64,000 nt of DNA, taken from NCBI GenBank assembly GCA_032433765.1, contig JAVIAB010000092.1, positions 69,524,995 to 69,588,994 of the forward strand, given 5' to 3'. The position numbers were made by a program, and so were the translations under genes. Shown one piece after another: positions 9,908-19,361 of this stretch; the stretch's first letter is position 1; each line of letters starts with the position of its first letter. Source of the stretch: Megaustenia siamemsis. Lineage: Eukaryota > Mollusca > Gastropoda > Stylommatophora > Ariophantidae. The notes beneath the pieces were generated by a model that saw nothing but the letters and a program-made list of their open reading frames with translations, searched no databases and was not told where the DNA came from.

Positions 9908-10180
9908 GTGAGTGGTTTGCGATATTTTAACTTTTCGATCCAATGCATCCGACTTCAGCACTGAATTTTTGAGTACAGAGTTGCCTTCCCCTTTCGATCC
10001 CTACTCGCTTGGCCAGACTAGATAGTATTTTTTTCCGGCAGCACTGCTGGGAGGTGGATGACGGTCTTTATTAGCTCTTCTGTTCGTCAATCCTGACTCA
10101 CGCAGCCACCTCAACTCATTGAGCTCACTCAGCTCAAGTGCTGAATGAGCATCTTGGTCGCCTTCCGAACTGATAAATCC
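9908..10180 (-). mobile_element. Repeat C copy
   Basis: Minus-strand copy with TGGTTTGCGATATTTTAAC, CATCCGACTTCAGCACTGAA, CCCTACTCGCTTGGCCAGAC and TCGTCAATCCTGACTCACGC. It lacks the (CAAG)n 3' end seen at 53.87 and 25.1 kb and runs up to the start of the 26-bp array. Confidence 0.7.
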
Positions 10181-10224
10181 TAGGGGTCGTCACAAATAAT
10201 GTGGACAAAGACTCGATTCACTGT

Positions 10225-10905
10225 AGGTTCAAGAAGTGTTGCACTGGGACACGTTCACGATGCATTGCAGTGGTACACGTTCAAGAAGTGTTACACTGGG
10301 ACACGTTCTAGAAGAGTTGCACTGGGACACGATCAAGAAATGTTGCACTGGAACACGTTCACGATGTATTGCAGTGGGACACGTTCAAGAAGTATTGCAC
10401 TAGGACACGTTCAATAAGTGTTGCCCTGGGACACGTTCAAGACGAGTTGCACTGAGACACGTTCAAGAAGTGTTGCACTGGGACACGTTCACGATGTATT
10501 GCTGTGGGACACGTTCAAGAAGTATTGCACTAGGACACGTTCACAAAGTATTGAACTGGGACACGTTCAAGAAGTATTGCACTAGGGCACGTTCAAGAAG
10601 TATTAGACTAGGACACGTTCAAGAAGTATTACACTAGGACACGTTCAAGAAGTATTGCACTGGGACACGTTCAAGAAGTATTGCACTGGGACACGTTCAC
10701 AAAGTATTGAACTGGGACACGGTCAAGAAGTATTGCACTGGGACACGTTCAAGAAGCATTGCACTGGGACACGTTCACAAAGTATTGAACTGGGACACGA
10801 TCAAGAAGTATTGCACTGGGACACGTTCAAGAAGTATTGCACTGGGACACGTTCAAGAAGTATTGCACTGGGACACGTTCAAGAAGTATTGCACTGGGAC
10901 ACGGA
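10225..10905. repeat. 26-bp minisatellite
   Basis: About 26 copies of a 26-bp unit with core GGGACACGTTCAAGAAGTAT. Variants swap CAAGAAG for CACGATG or CACAAAG. The left half is more diverged than the right (10640-10905), where consecutive units are nearly identical; this fits expansion at the right end. Because 26 is not a multiple of 3, the ORFs cycle through three frames. Confidence 0.95.
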
Positions 10906-11514
10906 TCTATTACTCTACAGACATCCATCCTCCCGTTACTTGGCAGACCTTAGAAGAAGTCGTTAAAGATAGTTTATTGAAAAGTACACCGGGTCTTTAT
11001 TGCTGTATACTTCAGATATGTGGACAATTAATCACCGTTTTGGTGACTGGATTCAGCCTCTCATGCGTATAGAAAGTCAGAGGAGCATTCCATTTCGTCC
11101 AAACAATAACATACGTTTGTGAAAAATTTGTGAAAGAAAAGACAAATAATACAAGACATAAATAATAAAACATTCACACATTTCATGAATGAATGCTGTA
11201 GTCTGTGGACAAAATTGAAACAAGTAGATCCTACGCTAGCGAGAGCTGTCAGCTTTATCGTGATCTGTGCTATTATGTTTCTCCATTCCGTAGATATCAA
11301 CACGTCTGTATATGTATTCTTCTGCAGATCTAAATTAAAATGCTTGCTCGTTTGCATTTGTTTTTTTAAAATAAGTATTGTTCACACTAAAACCAACATT
11401 TGTCGACGACAAAGAGGAAAAAACGCAATTTCCCCACAGCAAATTTTGATTGAAATTGACAGTTGATTTATTTGGTGATTTTTATTTTTTGTTTTAACAA
11501 GTAACCAAGAATCG
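10906..11514. other. Unique sequence, nothing recognised
   Basis: About 600 bp of AT-rich, ordinary-complexity DNA between a minisatellite and an L1 tail. Overlapping ORFs of 93-98 codons on opposite strands (11061-11466) show no recognisable motif. Confidence 0.4.
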
Positions 11515-11995
11515 TCCCATCTTTCCCTCCTCATTTGCCGTTTAGGGTAAAAAGTAAAAGTAAAGTACCCCCGTCACGCCAAGTGGCGTATAGGGAATAT
11601 GGTGTTAGTGCCATAAATTTTACAGACCTTCGGCACATGATTTTTGGGGTAATGTGGTCGGTATTACGCCCGTGCCGCTTTACTTTCCCAGAAAAAATCC
11701 GGTACCCATTAAAGGCTGGGTGAACCTGGAAGCCGTCGGTTGGGATCGAACCCGACCTCTTGTCTTTTGTAGTCCAGTTCACTAACCACTGAGCTATCGC
11801 GGCTCCCCAGTTCACTAACCACTGAGCTATCGCGGCTCCCCAGTTCACTAACCACTGAGCTATCGCGGCTCCCTACCGTTCAGGGTCGCTGGGAGTTATT
11901 GTTTGCGGTCTTCTGCTCTTCTGTTGACCACTGCAGCTGTTATGCTTCCTAGTGTTTGTAACATTCCTTCAATCCATCATTTTTTGTGTGCAGTA
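11515..11995 (-). mobile_element. L1 3' tail split by a SINE-A
   Basis: The left piece ends CTCATTTGCCGTTTAGGG at 11547. The right piece resumes CCGTTCAGGGTCGCTGGGAG at 11876 and continues with TTTGCGGTCTTCTGCTCTTC, as in the L1 copies near 4.4 and 48.5 kb. The SINE lies between 11548 and 11875. CCGTTTAGGG (11538-11547) and CCGTTCAGGG (11876-11885) are the duplicated target. Confidence 0.8.
11548..11875 (-). mobile_element. SINE-A copy with triplicated 5' end
   Basis: A full-length minus-strand SINE-A inserted in an L1 tail. The body matches the family to its A-rich end at 11548. At the opposite, tRNA-head end, a 33-bp block (CCAGTTCACTAACCACTGAG through GGCTCCC) is present three times in tandem, with starts at about 11774, 11807 and 11840. 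The triplicated block contains the A box (minus-strand TAGCTCAGTGG). The B box (GGGTTCGATCC) is single. Confidence 0.92.
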
Positions 11996-12159
11996 AATGT
12001 GTAAATATGGGTGTCATCAGCATCAAGTGCCATGCCTGCAGGAGTAGGCGATAATCTACACTCACGTATTCTTGTTCTTTGTGGTATTTATATATGGACG
12101 CTTGCTTTAACCTTCATCAGCATTCATCTCTTAACTGGATGCGGATGCGTTGTGTTGTA

Positions 12160-12604
12160 ATGTATAGCAAGTCATCATTATATTGTGATTAATTTATGGC
12201 AATTCATCATTTTATTGCAATTAATTTATGGCAAATCATTATATTGCGATTAATTTATGGCAAATCATTATATTGCGATTAATTTATGGCAAATCATTAT
12301 ATTGCGATTAATTTATGGCAAATCATTATATTGCGATTAATTTATGGCAAATCATTATATTGCGATTAATTTATGGCAAGATCTCAAAATATTGCGATTA
12401 ATTTATGACAAGATCTCAAAATATTGCGATTAATTTATGACAAGATCTCAAAATATTGCGATTAATTTATGACAAGACCTCATTATATTGCGATTAATTT
12501 ATGGCAAAGCTTCATTATATTGACATTAATTTATGGCTAGGCCTCATTATAATGATATTAATTTATTGCTATGCTTATTATATTGATATTAATTTATGGC
12601 AAGA
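12160..12604. repeat. 29-bp AT-rich satellite, left block
   Basis: About 15 copies of a 29-bp unit with core ATTGCGATTAATTTATGGCA. Toward the right the core shifts from TTGCGATTAA to TTGACATTAA and the unit lengthens slightly. The same satellite resumes at 13696 after 1.09 kb of unrelated DNA. Confidence 0.93.
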
Positions 12605-13235
12605 CTTCCGTTTCCAAGATGGCGGATCTAGTCCACGTCCTCTCGATTGCTGCAGAAAATGCACCCAAGGTCTGATTAATTTTGGATCTTCATTGCACTT
12701 TTCTGCGTAAAAGTCAAAATGATGATATGCTTGATACATCTGTGTCGCTAAAGCGAGGTCGTAGGTCAACAACAGTCCGTTTTTGACGAATCAAGTGTTG
12801 TGAGTGAGACATTCCTCAGTCTAGACTAGATCTGTGCTTTACGTCACATTAGTGCTGTTCAAGACCGTTATTGGGATTCTTTGACGCAAGTTATTTCCAC
12901 GTTACACATTAATGTAAACTACTTCGTCAGTCGCAGTTTTGTCTCTTTGGGGAAGTTGCTTCGTGTTTTGTTCGTCGTAGACTACTTACACTTGAGTAAT
13001 CAGACATAAGTCTAAAGGTATCGAGATTACGAGTTTGGCGACATTGTGGGCTACGTCATCGTATTGGTTCCCTAAACCGGCCGTGCGCAAATCTTACGGT
13101 CTGCTGTTTGATGTGCAACAAGAATAATTTGACGACTGACTGTGTGTCTATACGTTCGGAATTGGAGTCATCAACGATGGCCTAACATCATCAAGTGCTA
13201 CGATGATCATCATTTTCAAGAGGACGTGACTTACC

Positions 13236-13325
13236 GGTATAAGGGGATAGGCGGCGGGAACAAATGAAGGCTATGCATGAAATGTGTTCCTTGTTGCAGT
13301 TTCCTCATATTACAAGTCGCATGTC
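13236..13325 (+). mobile_element. Repeat E 5' fragment
   Basis: GGGGATAGGCGGCGGGAAC and GTGTTCCTTGTTGCAGTTTC match the 5' head of the repeat E copy at 39514-39934 (read on its minus strand). Similarity fades after about 13325. Confidence 0.55.
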
Positions 13326-13671
13326 TGTGTTAGTCACCTCTAGTGACTCGGGCAGATGGTGCTCGTAAACCTGGGAAGGCCGACCATCTAAGGGCAGAAT
13401 CCCCCGACAGAAAAGATCAACTGCTGCCTTGCAGGAAGATTGGGGACAATCAAAGGCTAAGGAAAGCAAACCTGAAAAAATGCTGGCTGAAATCGGATGC
13501 ACTGGGCCACTGGCGCAGAACACAGTGCAACGTATTAACGGGTGTTCAGTCAGAGTGGATCTGACAGACTCTAATTGTGATGTTCTGTCTGTGGGGGCGA
13601 TCAACACACTTAGCCTGACAGCTGACTTCATATGAGAGTCTGGAATCCTTACTCTGATTGAGTCCTGAACG

Positions 13672-13695
13672 CAGAGAGAGAGAGAGAGAGAGAGA
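13672..13695. repeat. (GA)n microsatellite
   Basis: About 11 GA dinucleotides at the right boundary of the segment that interrupts the 29-bp satellite. Confidence 0.9.
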
Positions 13696-14332
13696 TTTAT
13701 GGCAAGTCATCATTATATTTACATTAATTTATGGTAAGACCTAATTATATTAACATTAATTTATGGTAAGGCCTCATTATATTGGCATTAATTTATGGTA
13801 AGACCTCATAATATTGACATTAATTTATGGTAAGGCCTCATTATATTGACATTAATTTATGACAAGGCCTTATTATATTGACATTAATTTATGGCAAGGC
13901 CTAATTATATTGACATTAATTTATGGTAAGGTCTCATTATATTGACATTAATGTATGGCAAGGCCTCATTATATTGACATTAATTTATGGCAAAGCCTCA
14001 TTATATTGACATTAATTTATTTATAGGCCTCCATTATATTGACATTAATTTATGGCAAATCTCCATTATATTGACATTAATTTATTGATAGGCCTCCATT
14101 ATACTGACATTAATTTATAGCAAAGTCTCCCTTATATTGACATTAATTTATAGCAGTCTCCATTATATTGACATTAATTTATAGCAAAATTGTCATTATA
14201 TTGACATTAATTTATAGCAAAGTCTCAATTATATTGACATTAATTTATAGCAAAGTCTCCTTATATTGACATTAATTTATAGCAAAGTCTCCATTATATT
14301 GACATTAATTTATAGCAAAATCTCCATTATAT
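13696..14332. repeat. 29-31-bp AT-rich satellite, right block
   Basis: About 20 units with core ATATTGACATTAATTTATGG and a variable link (AAGGCCTCATT, CAAAGTCTCCATT). It belongs to the same family as 12160-12604 but has the GACATTAA form throughout, continuing the trend seen at the right end of the first block. Confidence 0.93.
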
Positions 14333-14625
14333 GGCGGGTTACAGATCGACACATCCATTTTCCACACGGGTAGATTTACTGACCAATTTTTTTGTCCGGG
14401 CAGCGGCCATTATGACCTGTTCTTTTATCTTCAACTGCAAAGAGTTCTTTAACGTGATCACACGAGACCTCCTTATTTCGCCTTTATCCGAGAAGGCAAA
14501 AAGAGACAATGGGAGGGTAAGGCCACAAAGAAACCATGGGATCAAAGTGAAGAATTCCCACAGTCTGTTGGAGGATTGGAACCAGGAACCTTCCTACTCA
14601 GGGCCGAGGTTTTACCTCCAGAACA
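14333..14625 (-). mobile_element. SINE-D copy
   Basis: In minus orientation the order is a head with GGTTCCAATCCTCC in the B-box position, then a single copy of the segment that is amplified at 19.5-22.4 kb (TTGCCTTCTCGGATAAAGG), then GATCACGTTAAAGAACTC, then CGCTGCCCGGACAAAAAAAT and AATCTACCCGTGTGGAAAA. The 3' end meets the 29-bp satellite. It is older and more diverged than the copy at 27.4 kb. Confidence 0.8.
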
Positions 14626-14657
14626 CAGTCTCCTATATTTGTATGATCTATATCATT

Positions 14658-14830
14658 TAAAAAGAAAAGAAAAGAGAGATCGCGGACGACAAAGAGAGAA
14701 AATACTGGATAGCTTGGTATCATGGCATGGAAGACAGTCAACATCAGAACTGATACTATGCACTTTAGATAGAAGATTGTGGAAGGACATGATCGCCTAC
14801 GCCAACCGGTAAGGCACATGATGATATCGT
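14658..14830 (+). mobile_element. L2 LINE 3' end fragment
   Basis: Plus-sense fragment with AGAGATCGCGGACGACAAAG, GGAAGGACATGATCGCCTAC and GCACATGATGAT. The same 3' end occurs at 34.7, 45.4, 57.9, 61.8 and 63.1 kb. The encoded remnant reads RDRGRQREKILDSLVSWHG, the Arg-rich C-terminal tail of a non-LTR RT protein. Confidence 0.75.
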
Positions 14831-14898
14831 TTAAATAAATCTATATACGCAGCGCATTCGTGACCACAACAACGGATTCTGTTTTTTAAAGTAATAGT

Positions 14899-15164
14899 AT
14901 TAAAAAAAAAAAAAAGTAAAGTACCCCTGTCACGCCAAGTGGCATATAGGAAATATGGTGTTAGTGACCATACATTTTACAGACCTTCGGCACATGATTT
15001 TTGGGGTAATGTGGTCGGTATTACGCCCGTGCCGCTTTACTTTCCAAGAAAAAAAAACCGATACCCATTAAATCTGGGTGAACCGGGAGCCATCGGTTGG
15101 GATCGAACCCTATCTCTTGTCCTTTATAGTCCAGTTCACTAACCACTGAGCGATCGCGGCTCCC
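14899..15164 (-). mobile_element. SINE-A copy with perfect target duplication
   Basis: Full-length minus-strand copy from the A-run/AAGTAAAG end to CGCGGCTCCC. AAAGTAATAGT occurs at 14888-14898 and again at 15165-15175, an exact 11-bp target duplication. Both promoter boxes are present. The duplication shows target-primed insertion and fixes the element ends. Confidence 0.95.
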
Positions 15165-15191
15165 AAAGTAATAGTGAACTGTTATGTTATT

Positions 15192-15352
15192 CAAATCTTC
15201 CTATTATTTTATCCAATTATTCCTATTATTTTATTCAATTATTCCTATTATTTTATTCAATTATTCCTATTATTTTATTCAATTATTCCTATTATTTTAT
15301 TCCATTATTCCTATTATTTTATTCAATTATTCTTATTATTTTATTCAATTAT
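15192..15352. repeat. 22-bp AT-rich minisatellite
   Basis: About seven copies of a 22-bp unit, TTCCTATTATTTTATTCAAT plus TA, nearly identical between copies. Confidence 0.95.
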
Positions 15353-15655
15353 TGTCGTCTCTTTTTCAAACTCTCCATTATAGTGTCGCTCATCAACAAG
15401 AAGTCTCCAGTTCTTTCTATTTTTGCTGTCTCTTTTAATCTTTTCAGTACAATTTCTTTTTGTGATCCCTATCTCAAGTTTCGCCTCCATGAAGGTGATT
15501 CTGGTATTCTCTTTCCCTCTGGTTCCAGGTGAGAAATTGTGTGTTATTCATAGTAGTTACCTTTGGAAGCGCGTCTTCTGTTTATCCTTGCAATCATCTA
15601 TAATATCGTCTGCTGTGAGTTGGTTTATTTTCTAATCACTTATAATGAGATGCAA
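15353..15655 (-). other. Unclassified, possible LINE C-terminal remnant
   Basis: The minus-strand translation contains KNRKNWRLLVDERH, resembling the DR-WR-LV-E ending of many LINE C-terminal regions. The rest of the frame is broken and I cannot place it in a family, so the call is weak. Confidence 0.3.
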
Positions 15656-15955
15656 TTACATGTGTCTCACGGGGCATTTATTTCTTGGGTTTACCACTGA
15701 ACAACTCTAGAGTATACCAACCCATTTTCAATTTATCATGTGTAAACTCACGCGTACTTTACACTAACACTCAATAACAGTAATCGTATTGTAGGCACCC
15801 TCAGCCTAGTGACAGATCAGCAGAGAGGTGTGTCAGACAGGCATGTCACAACATTTACGCGCCGAACACACAGTACAGACACATCAGTTCTTGCATAATG
15901 AATGCACCTCTGTTTACGTTTAGTTGCAATACCTTCAATAGTACTAGAATTGTGT
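15656..15955 (-). repeat. Repeat F, uninterrupted copy
   Basis: Read on the minus strand it starts ACAATTCTAGTACTATTGAA, then GGTATTGCAACTAAACGTAA, CATTCATTATGCAAGAAC, GTTGTGACATGCCTGTCTG, CCTCTCTGCTGATCTGTCAC and TGGTATACTCTAGAG. Both halves are contiguous. The copies at 48.4-49.5 kb and 51.0-51.25 kb share the same order but have other DNA at the midpoint. Confidence 0.75.
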
Positions 15956-16977
15956 AGTTATTGAGGCAAAACCAAGTCCTGGAACGAATGAGACACCGTT
16001 TAAGGACGACGGGGTTTTTCCTCTCTTATTTCACTTGTGTAAAACATTTTCTCCACTTAGGTTAACACATCACCTTCCTCTTCACTAACACGTTACCAGC
16101 AGCACATTCGTATTATCTTGAAAGCAACAATGAACTTTTACAGTACGGAAGGTTTTTATCACTTTAGCGATGGAGGTTTCAGAGGCAAAATTTTTTTAAT
16201 GTTTTAAAATATTAATCTATATGTTTACATTTATCTACCACTTAATATACTAGATATGAATTTTTTAGATAATTAAAAAAGGAATTAGATTTCATTAATA
16301 CCAAGATGATACAAGACATGTAAAAAGAATATGCTTAGATGATGGTTTACACTAATCAAATGGAGAGTGACGCTCTATGCGGCGAAATGTACAAGACCGA
16401 AATCGTCATGGCGCATAGAGCGTCGAAACGTACGGAAAGAGTTAATGATGCTCACATGCATTTCTACAATGTCCAAACGTTCTCTCTGTTCCCTAAACTG
16501 ATACTAATTGCTGACAGTTGGACAACTGTAGTAGCGGGCGGTTAACGATCACTTCTGACGCTGGAGACTAGAACTACAAAGGAATTGCAAACACCAAAGT
16601 TGAATCTCTGTGCTACAAAGTCAGCGTTTGTCCGAAACCATCTCTTTTGTCACTGGGCATCGAGTTTTTCCGTAGTCGCTTGTAGTTGGTGATTAGCACG
16701 ACTGGTTGGCAGAGAGAACAAAGGACAGGGTTTCCAGATGTGTCGGCCGTTAGTGGAGATCTTCTCTAGTTTTGAGCTACAACATGTGAAGCTGCTGAAA
16801 AGCTGACGATAAGGATGAAAGAGGGAACAAATAAATAAAAAGTTGTGGGTACAGCTTTTTTGCAGGTGAAGGACAACACAAAATGAAAACAACGTTGCGG
16901 CTCAATGTTACACGCTTAGCTTTCATGTGGTAGGAATTGCTGACAAGCGTGGTTAACTGTTATATCATTCACAATTA
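15956..16977. other. Unique sequence with one short hairpin
   Basis: About 1 kb without a recognisable gene. ORFs at 16339-16545 (plus) and 16650-16892 (minus) have no motif I recognise. The one structural feature seen is an inverted repeat listed separately (16369-16424). Confidence 0.4.
16369..16424. other. Perfect 13-bp inverted repeat (hairpin)
   Basis: GACGCTCTATGCG (16369-16381) and its exact complement CGCATAGAGCGTC (16412-16424) are separated by 30 bp. The second arm is embedded in GGCGCATAGAGCGTCGAAAC. Confidence 0.8.

Positions 16978-17033
<56 letters not shown>
16978..17033. repeat. Compound (CT)n(AT)n microsatellite
   Basis: About 12 CT units followed directly by about 15 AT units, then the (CAT)n end of a LINE fragment. 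Confidence 0.95.
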
Positions 17034-17037
<4 letters not shown>

Positions 17038-17402
17038 TCATCATCATCGAGTGCCCTCTCCGCATCGAAGATTGGCTACCATGGAGCGCCATTCCACTCT
17101 GTCTCTTGCTTTGATGGTGCAGATTGCCATAGGCTGACTTGTCCATCTTTTGATGTTACACGTCCATGTTAGTCTTGGTCTGCCTCTGCATCTTTTACCT
17201 TGTATTTTCCCTTCTAATATTACTTTTATTAGACTGTTGTGTCTTTTAACATGACCATAAAATTTCATTTGTCTTGCTCTTATTGAGTTTTTTAGTTCTT
17301 TTTTCATTTTTAGTTGTTTTAAAACTTCTTCGTTTGTTATCTTTTCTTTCCATCCAATTTTACCTATTCTTCTATAAATCCACATTTCAAAGGCTTCTGT
17401 AT
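17034..17402 (-). mobile_element. L3 LINE 3' end with RT C-terminal remnant
   Basis: A minus-strand fragment ending in a short (GAT)n tail. The frame at 17044-17385 reads MWIYRRIGKIGWKEKITN, RQMKFYGHVKRHNSLIKVIL and EGKIQGKRCRGRPRLTW: the C-terminal part of a non-LTR RT protein, starting after the F-MW-RR block and ending in the Arg-rich GRPRLTW box. A longer relative lies at 54226-55290. This copy is 5'-truncated at about 17400 next to a short (AT)n run. Confidence 0.85.
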
Positions 17403-17509
17403 ATATATATATATATGGACAAGGTATCTCCGTCCATACTTATTCCTGACATTATTCTTCCCCACTTCCTTCTAGTAGGTGTGTTCTAATAACTTTGGCG
17501 CAAATTTTA

Positions 17510-17762
17510 AAAACTGGACAAAATATGGAAATCAAAAATACTAAGCAAGAAAATTAAACTTAGAATATTCAATATATAATTTCCTAAGCACGTGAAAGCT
17601 GGAAAACAACAAAAGAGATTGAGAGAAAACTAGGCGCTTTTGAACACAAATGCCTTAGAAGAATACTATCAGAACAACACTTTTAAGAGAAGCAAAGTTG
17701 GCAGGTATATACTCATCGGATAAGAACGAACATCTCGCAAAATAATAGAGATATATGGCGAA
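17510..17762 (+). pseudogene. L4 LINE RT C-terminal remnant, frameshifted and deleted
   Basis: Plus-sense translation gives KIWKSKILSKKIKLRIFNI, then after a frameshift ESWKTTKEIERKLGAFEHK and CLRRIL, then LREAKLAG and NNRDIW. These align in order with the L4 element at 38373-39117 (KLWKSKLISTNTKLRLF, ESWKTTRDIETKLNAFDNK, CLRKILG, MREARAAG, QNRDKWRYL). The segment between CLRRIL and REAKLAG is missing, an internal deletion of roughly 60 codons. Start, stop and frame are all broken. Confidence 0.75.
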
Positions 17763-17785
17763 AACACTACGAGCCGTATGTGATG

Positions 17786-18250
17786 TCCAAGCTGTATCTC
17801 TTGAGCTAAAAGTAGGCAGCTACCAAGCTCAGTCAACTAGAGCTAACAAAGACCGAGCTGTATCTCTTGAGCTGAAAGTAGGCAGCTCCCGAGGTCAGTC
17901 ATCTAGAGCTAACAAAGACGGAGCTGTATCTCTTGAGCTGAAAGTAGGCAGCTACCAAGCTCAGTCAACTAGAGCTAACAAAGACCGAGCTGTATCTCTT
18001 GAGCTGAAAGTAGGCAGCTCCCGAGGTCAGTCAACTAGAGCTAACAAAGACGGAGCTGTATCTCTTGAGCTGAAAGTAGGCAGCTACCAAGCTCAGTCAT
18101 CTAGAGCTAACAAAGACGGAGCTGTATCTCTTGAGCTGAAAGTAGGCAGCTACCAAGCTCAGTCATCTAGAGCTAACAAAGACGGAGCTGTATCTCTTGA
18201 GCTGAAAGTAGGCAGCTCCCGAGGTCAGTCAACTAGAGCTAACAAAGGTC
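17786..18250 (+). repeat. 66-bp minisatellite
   Basis: About seven copies of a 66-bp unit: GAGCTGTATCTCTTGAGCTG, AAAGTAGGCAGC, then either TACCAAGCTCAGTC or TCCCGAGGTCAGTC, then AACTAGAGCTAACAAAGAC. The two half-unit variants mix along the array. 66 is a multiple of 3, so an open frame (22-residue repeat AVSLELKVGS...) spans 17755-18282; no start context or homology suggests a gene. A further fragment of the unit is found inside the neighbouring SINE. Confidence 0.95.
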
Positions 18251-18317
18251 AAAAACAACTGACATACTTTTGTAAAATGTGAGCGTTATGTTTAGCATCG
18301 TCCATGAGCAATAATTT

Positions 18318-18647
18318 GGGAGCCGCGATAGCTCGGTGGTTAGTGAACTGGACTACAAAGGACAAGAGGTAGCGTTAGATCCCAACCGACGGATTCCGGG
18401 TTCACCAGCCTTTAATGGGTACCGGATTTTTTTCCTGGAAAAGTAAAGCAGTACGGGCTGTGAAGGTCAGTCTACTAGATCTAACAAAGACCGAGCTGTA
18501 TCTCTTGAGCTGAAAGTAAGAATTGATACGATACCGATCACATTACCCCAAAAATCATGTGCTGAAGGTCTGTAAAATTTATGGTCACTAACACCATATT
18601 CCCTATACGCCACTTAGCGTGATGGGGCTCTTTACTTTTTCACTTTT
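18318..18647 (+). mobile_element. SINE-A copy carrying a 66-bp-satellite fragment inside
   Basis: The plus-strand SINE starts GGGAGCCGCGATAGCTCGG and ends in a CTTTACTTTTT tail. ATGAGCAATA at 18304-18313 and 18648-18657 is its exact 10-bp target duplication. After AGTACGGGC (18458) the SINE is interrupted by about 60-65 bp (AGGTCAGTCTACTAGATC, CAAAGACCGAGCTGTATC, TTGAGCTGAAAGTA) that is nearly one unit of the adjacent 66-bp array. SINE sequence then resumes with ATACCGATCACATTACC. Confidence 0.93.
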
Positions 18648-18730
18648 ATGAGCAATATTTCTTTCTCTCTTCATGGCGGTCATCCAATGTCTATTAAGGG
18701 AATGGATATTCATTTCCCTATTTCGTTCTT

Positions 18731-18925
18731 AGACGTTAAGTGAGCGTAAATACGTTGCGTTCTGGTTTATTTGCGCCTTTCGGTCCAACAAAACTGACTT
18801 CAGCATTGCTTTTTTGAGTACCGCGAAGAGGCGGAGTGGGGTCTGCATAGTTCTGTTTCACCGATCCTGGCAGAAACTATCAGCTATGAGTTGTTGGATA
18901 CTTCCATCTCAAGCGCCCCGCCTCC
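18731..18925 (-). mobile_element. Repeat C copy
   Basis: Minus-strand copy: TACGTTGCGTTCTGGTTTAT, TTGCGCCTTTCGGTCCAAC, CTGACTTCAGCATTGC, CACCGATCCTGGCAG, TATCAGCTATGAGTTGTTGG. It is shorter than the 24.75 kb copy because a middle part is missing. Confidence 0.72.
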
Positions 18926-19361
18926 AGCCGTCCATGAGAAATATATCAAGTCAGTGTCCACTTTTTCAGTGACTCTATGGGCATAGTTATGAGTAAAGTA
19001 CTCAACACCACGCCACACCGCCATTCTTTTCAGATCATATCATGTTTTCCCCATCATCTTGATCTCACTTCCTCTTGTCTTCTCCAAGAATATTTTGAGC
19101 TTCCTCTGTTTCTCTTCCCCATCGAGAATCCAAAGAAGTGCGCAACACTCTCTGTTTCCTTTCGTAGTGTTTGTCCTTTTCAGCGGCATAGTTTTCGTTG
19201 TATCTCTTTGTCCACTGGTATTCGACTGGTACTTTTCTATATTTCTACGTTAGTGATTTTGTCCTGCTGTTTCCATCTTTTATTCTGCGCAAGCCTCCAT
19301 TAATGAAGGTCTACAATTTCGTGCTTATTATTTTTGAGTCAGACAAAATAGTCGCCAAATA
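18926..19361. other. Unique sequence, nothing recognised
   Basis: About 430 bp, pyrimidine-rich on the plus strand. No domain recognised in either strand. A 481-codon frame begins here (19198) only because it continues into the 30-bp array. Confidence 0.4.

Larger units (their letters stand above)
12605..13695. other. 1.09-kb segment interrupting the 29-bp satellite
   Basis: Sequence of ordinary complexity lying between two blocks of one satellite, so it is likely an insertion. It ends with a (GA)n run (13672-13695). ATTTATGGCAAG occurs at both junctions, but the satellite itself contains that string, so it cannot be called a target duplication. Inside, 13236-13325 matches the head of repeat E. 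The ORFs at 13305-13631 (minus, 108 codons) and 13429-13635 (plus, 68 codons) show nothing I recognise. Confidence 0.6.

Noticed and set aside
13305..13635. Opposing 108- and 68-codon ORFs as a small gene
   Set aside because: No recognisable motif; they lie in an inserted segment within a satellite. Left as unclassified.
18318..18400. tRNA genes at SINE heads
   Set aside because: A and B boxes are present, but the sequence does not fold into a full cloverleaf with acceptor pairing, and every case continues into a SINE body.
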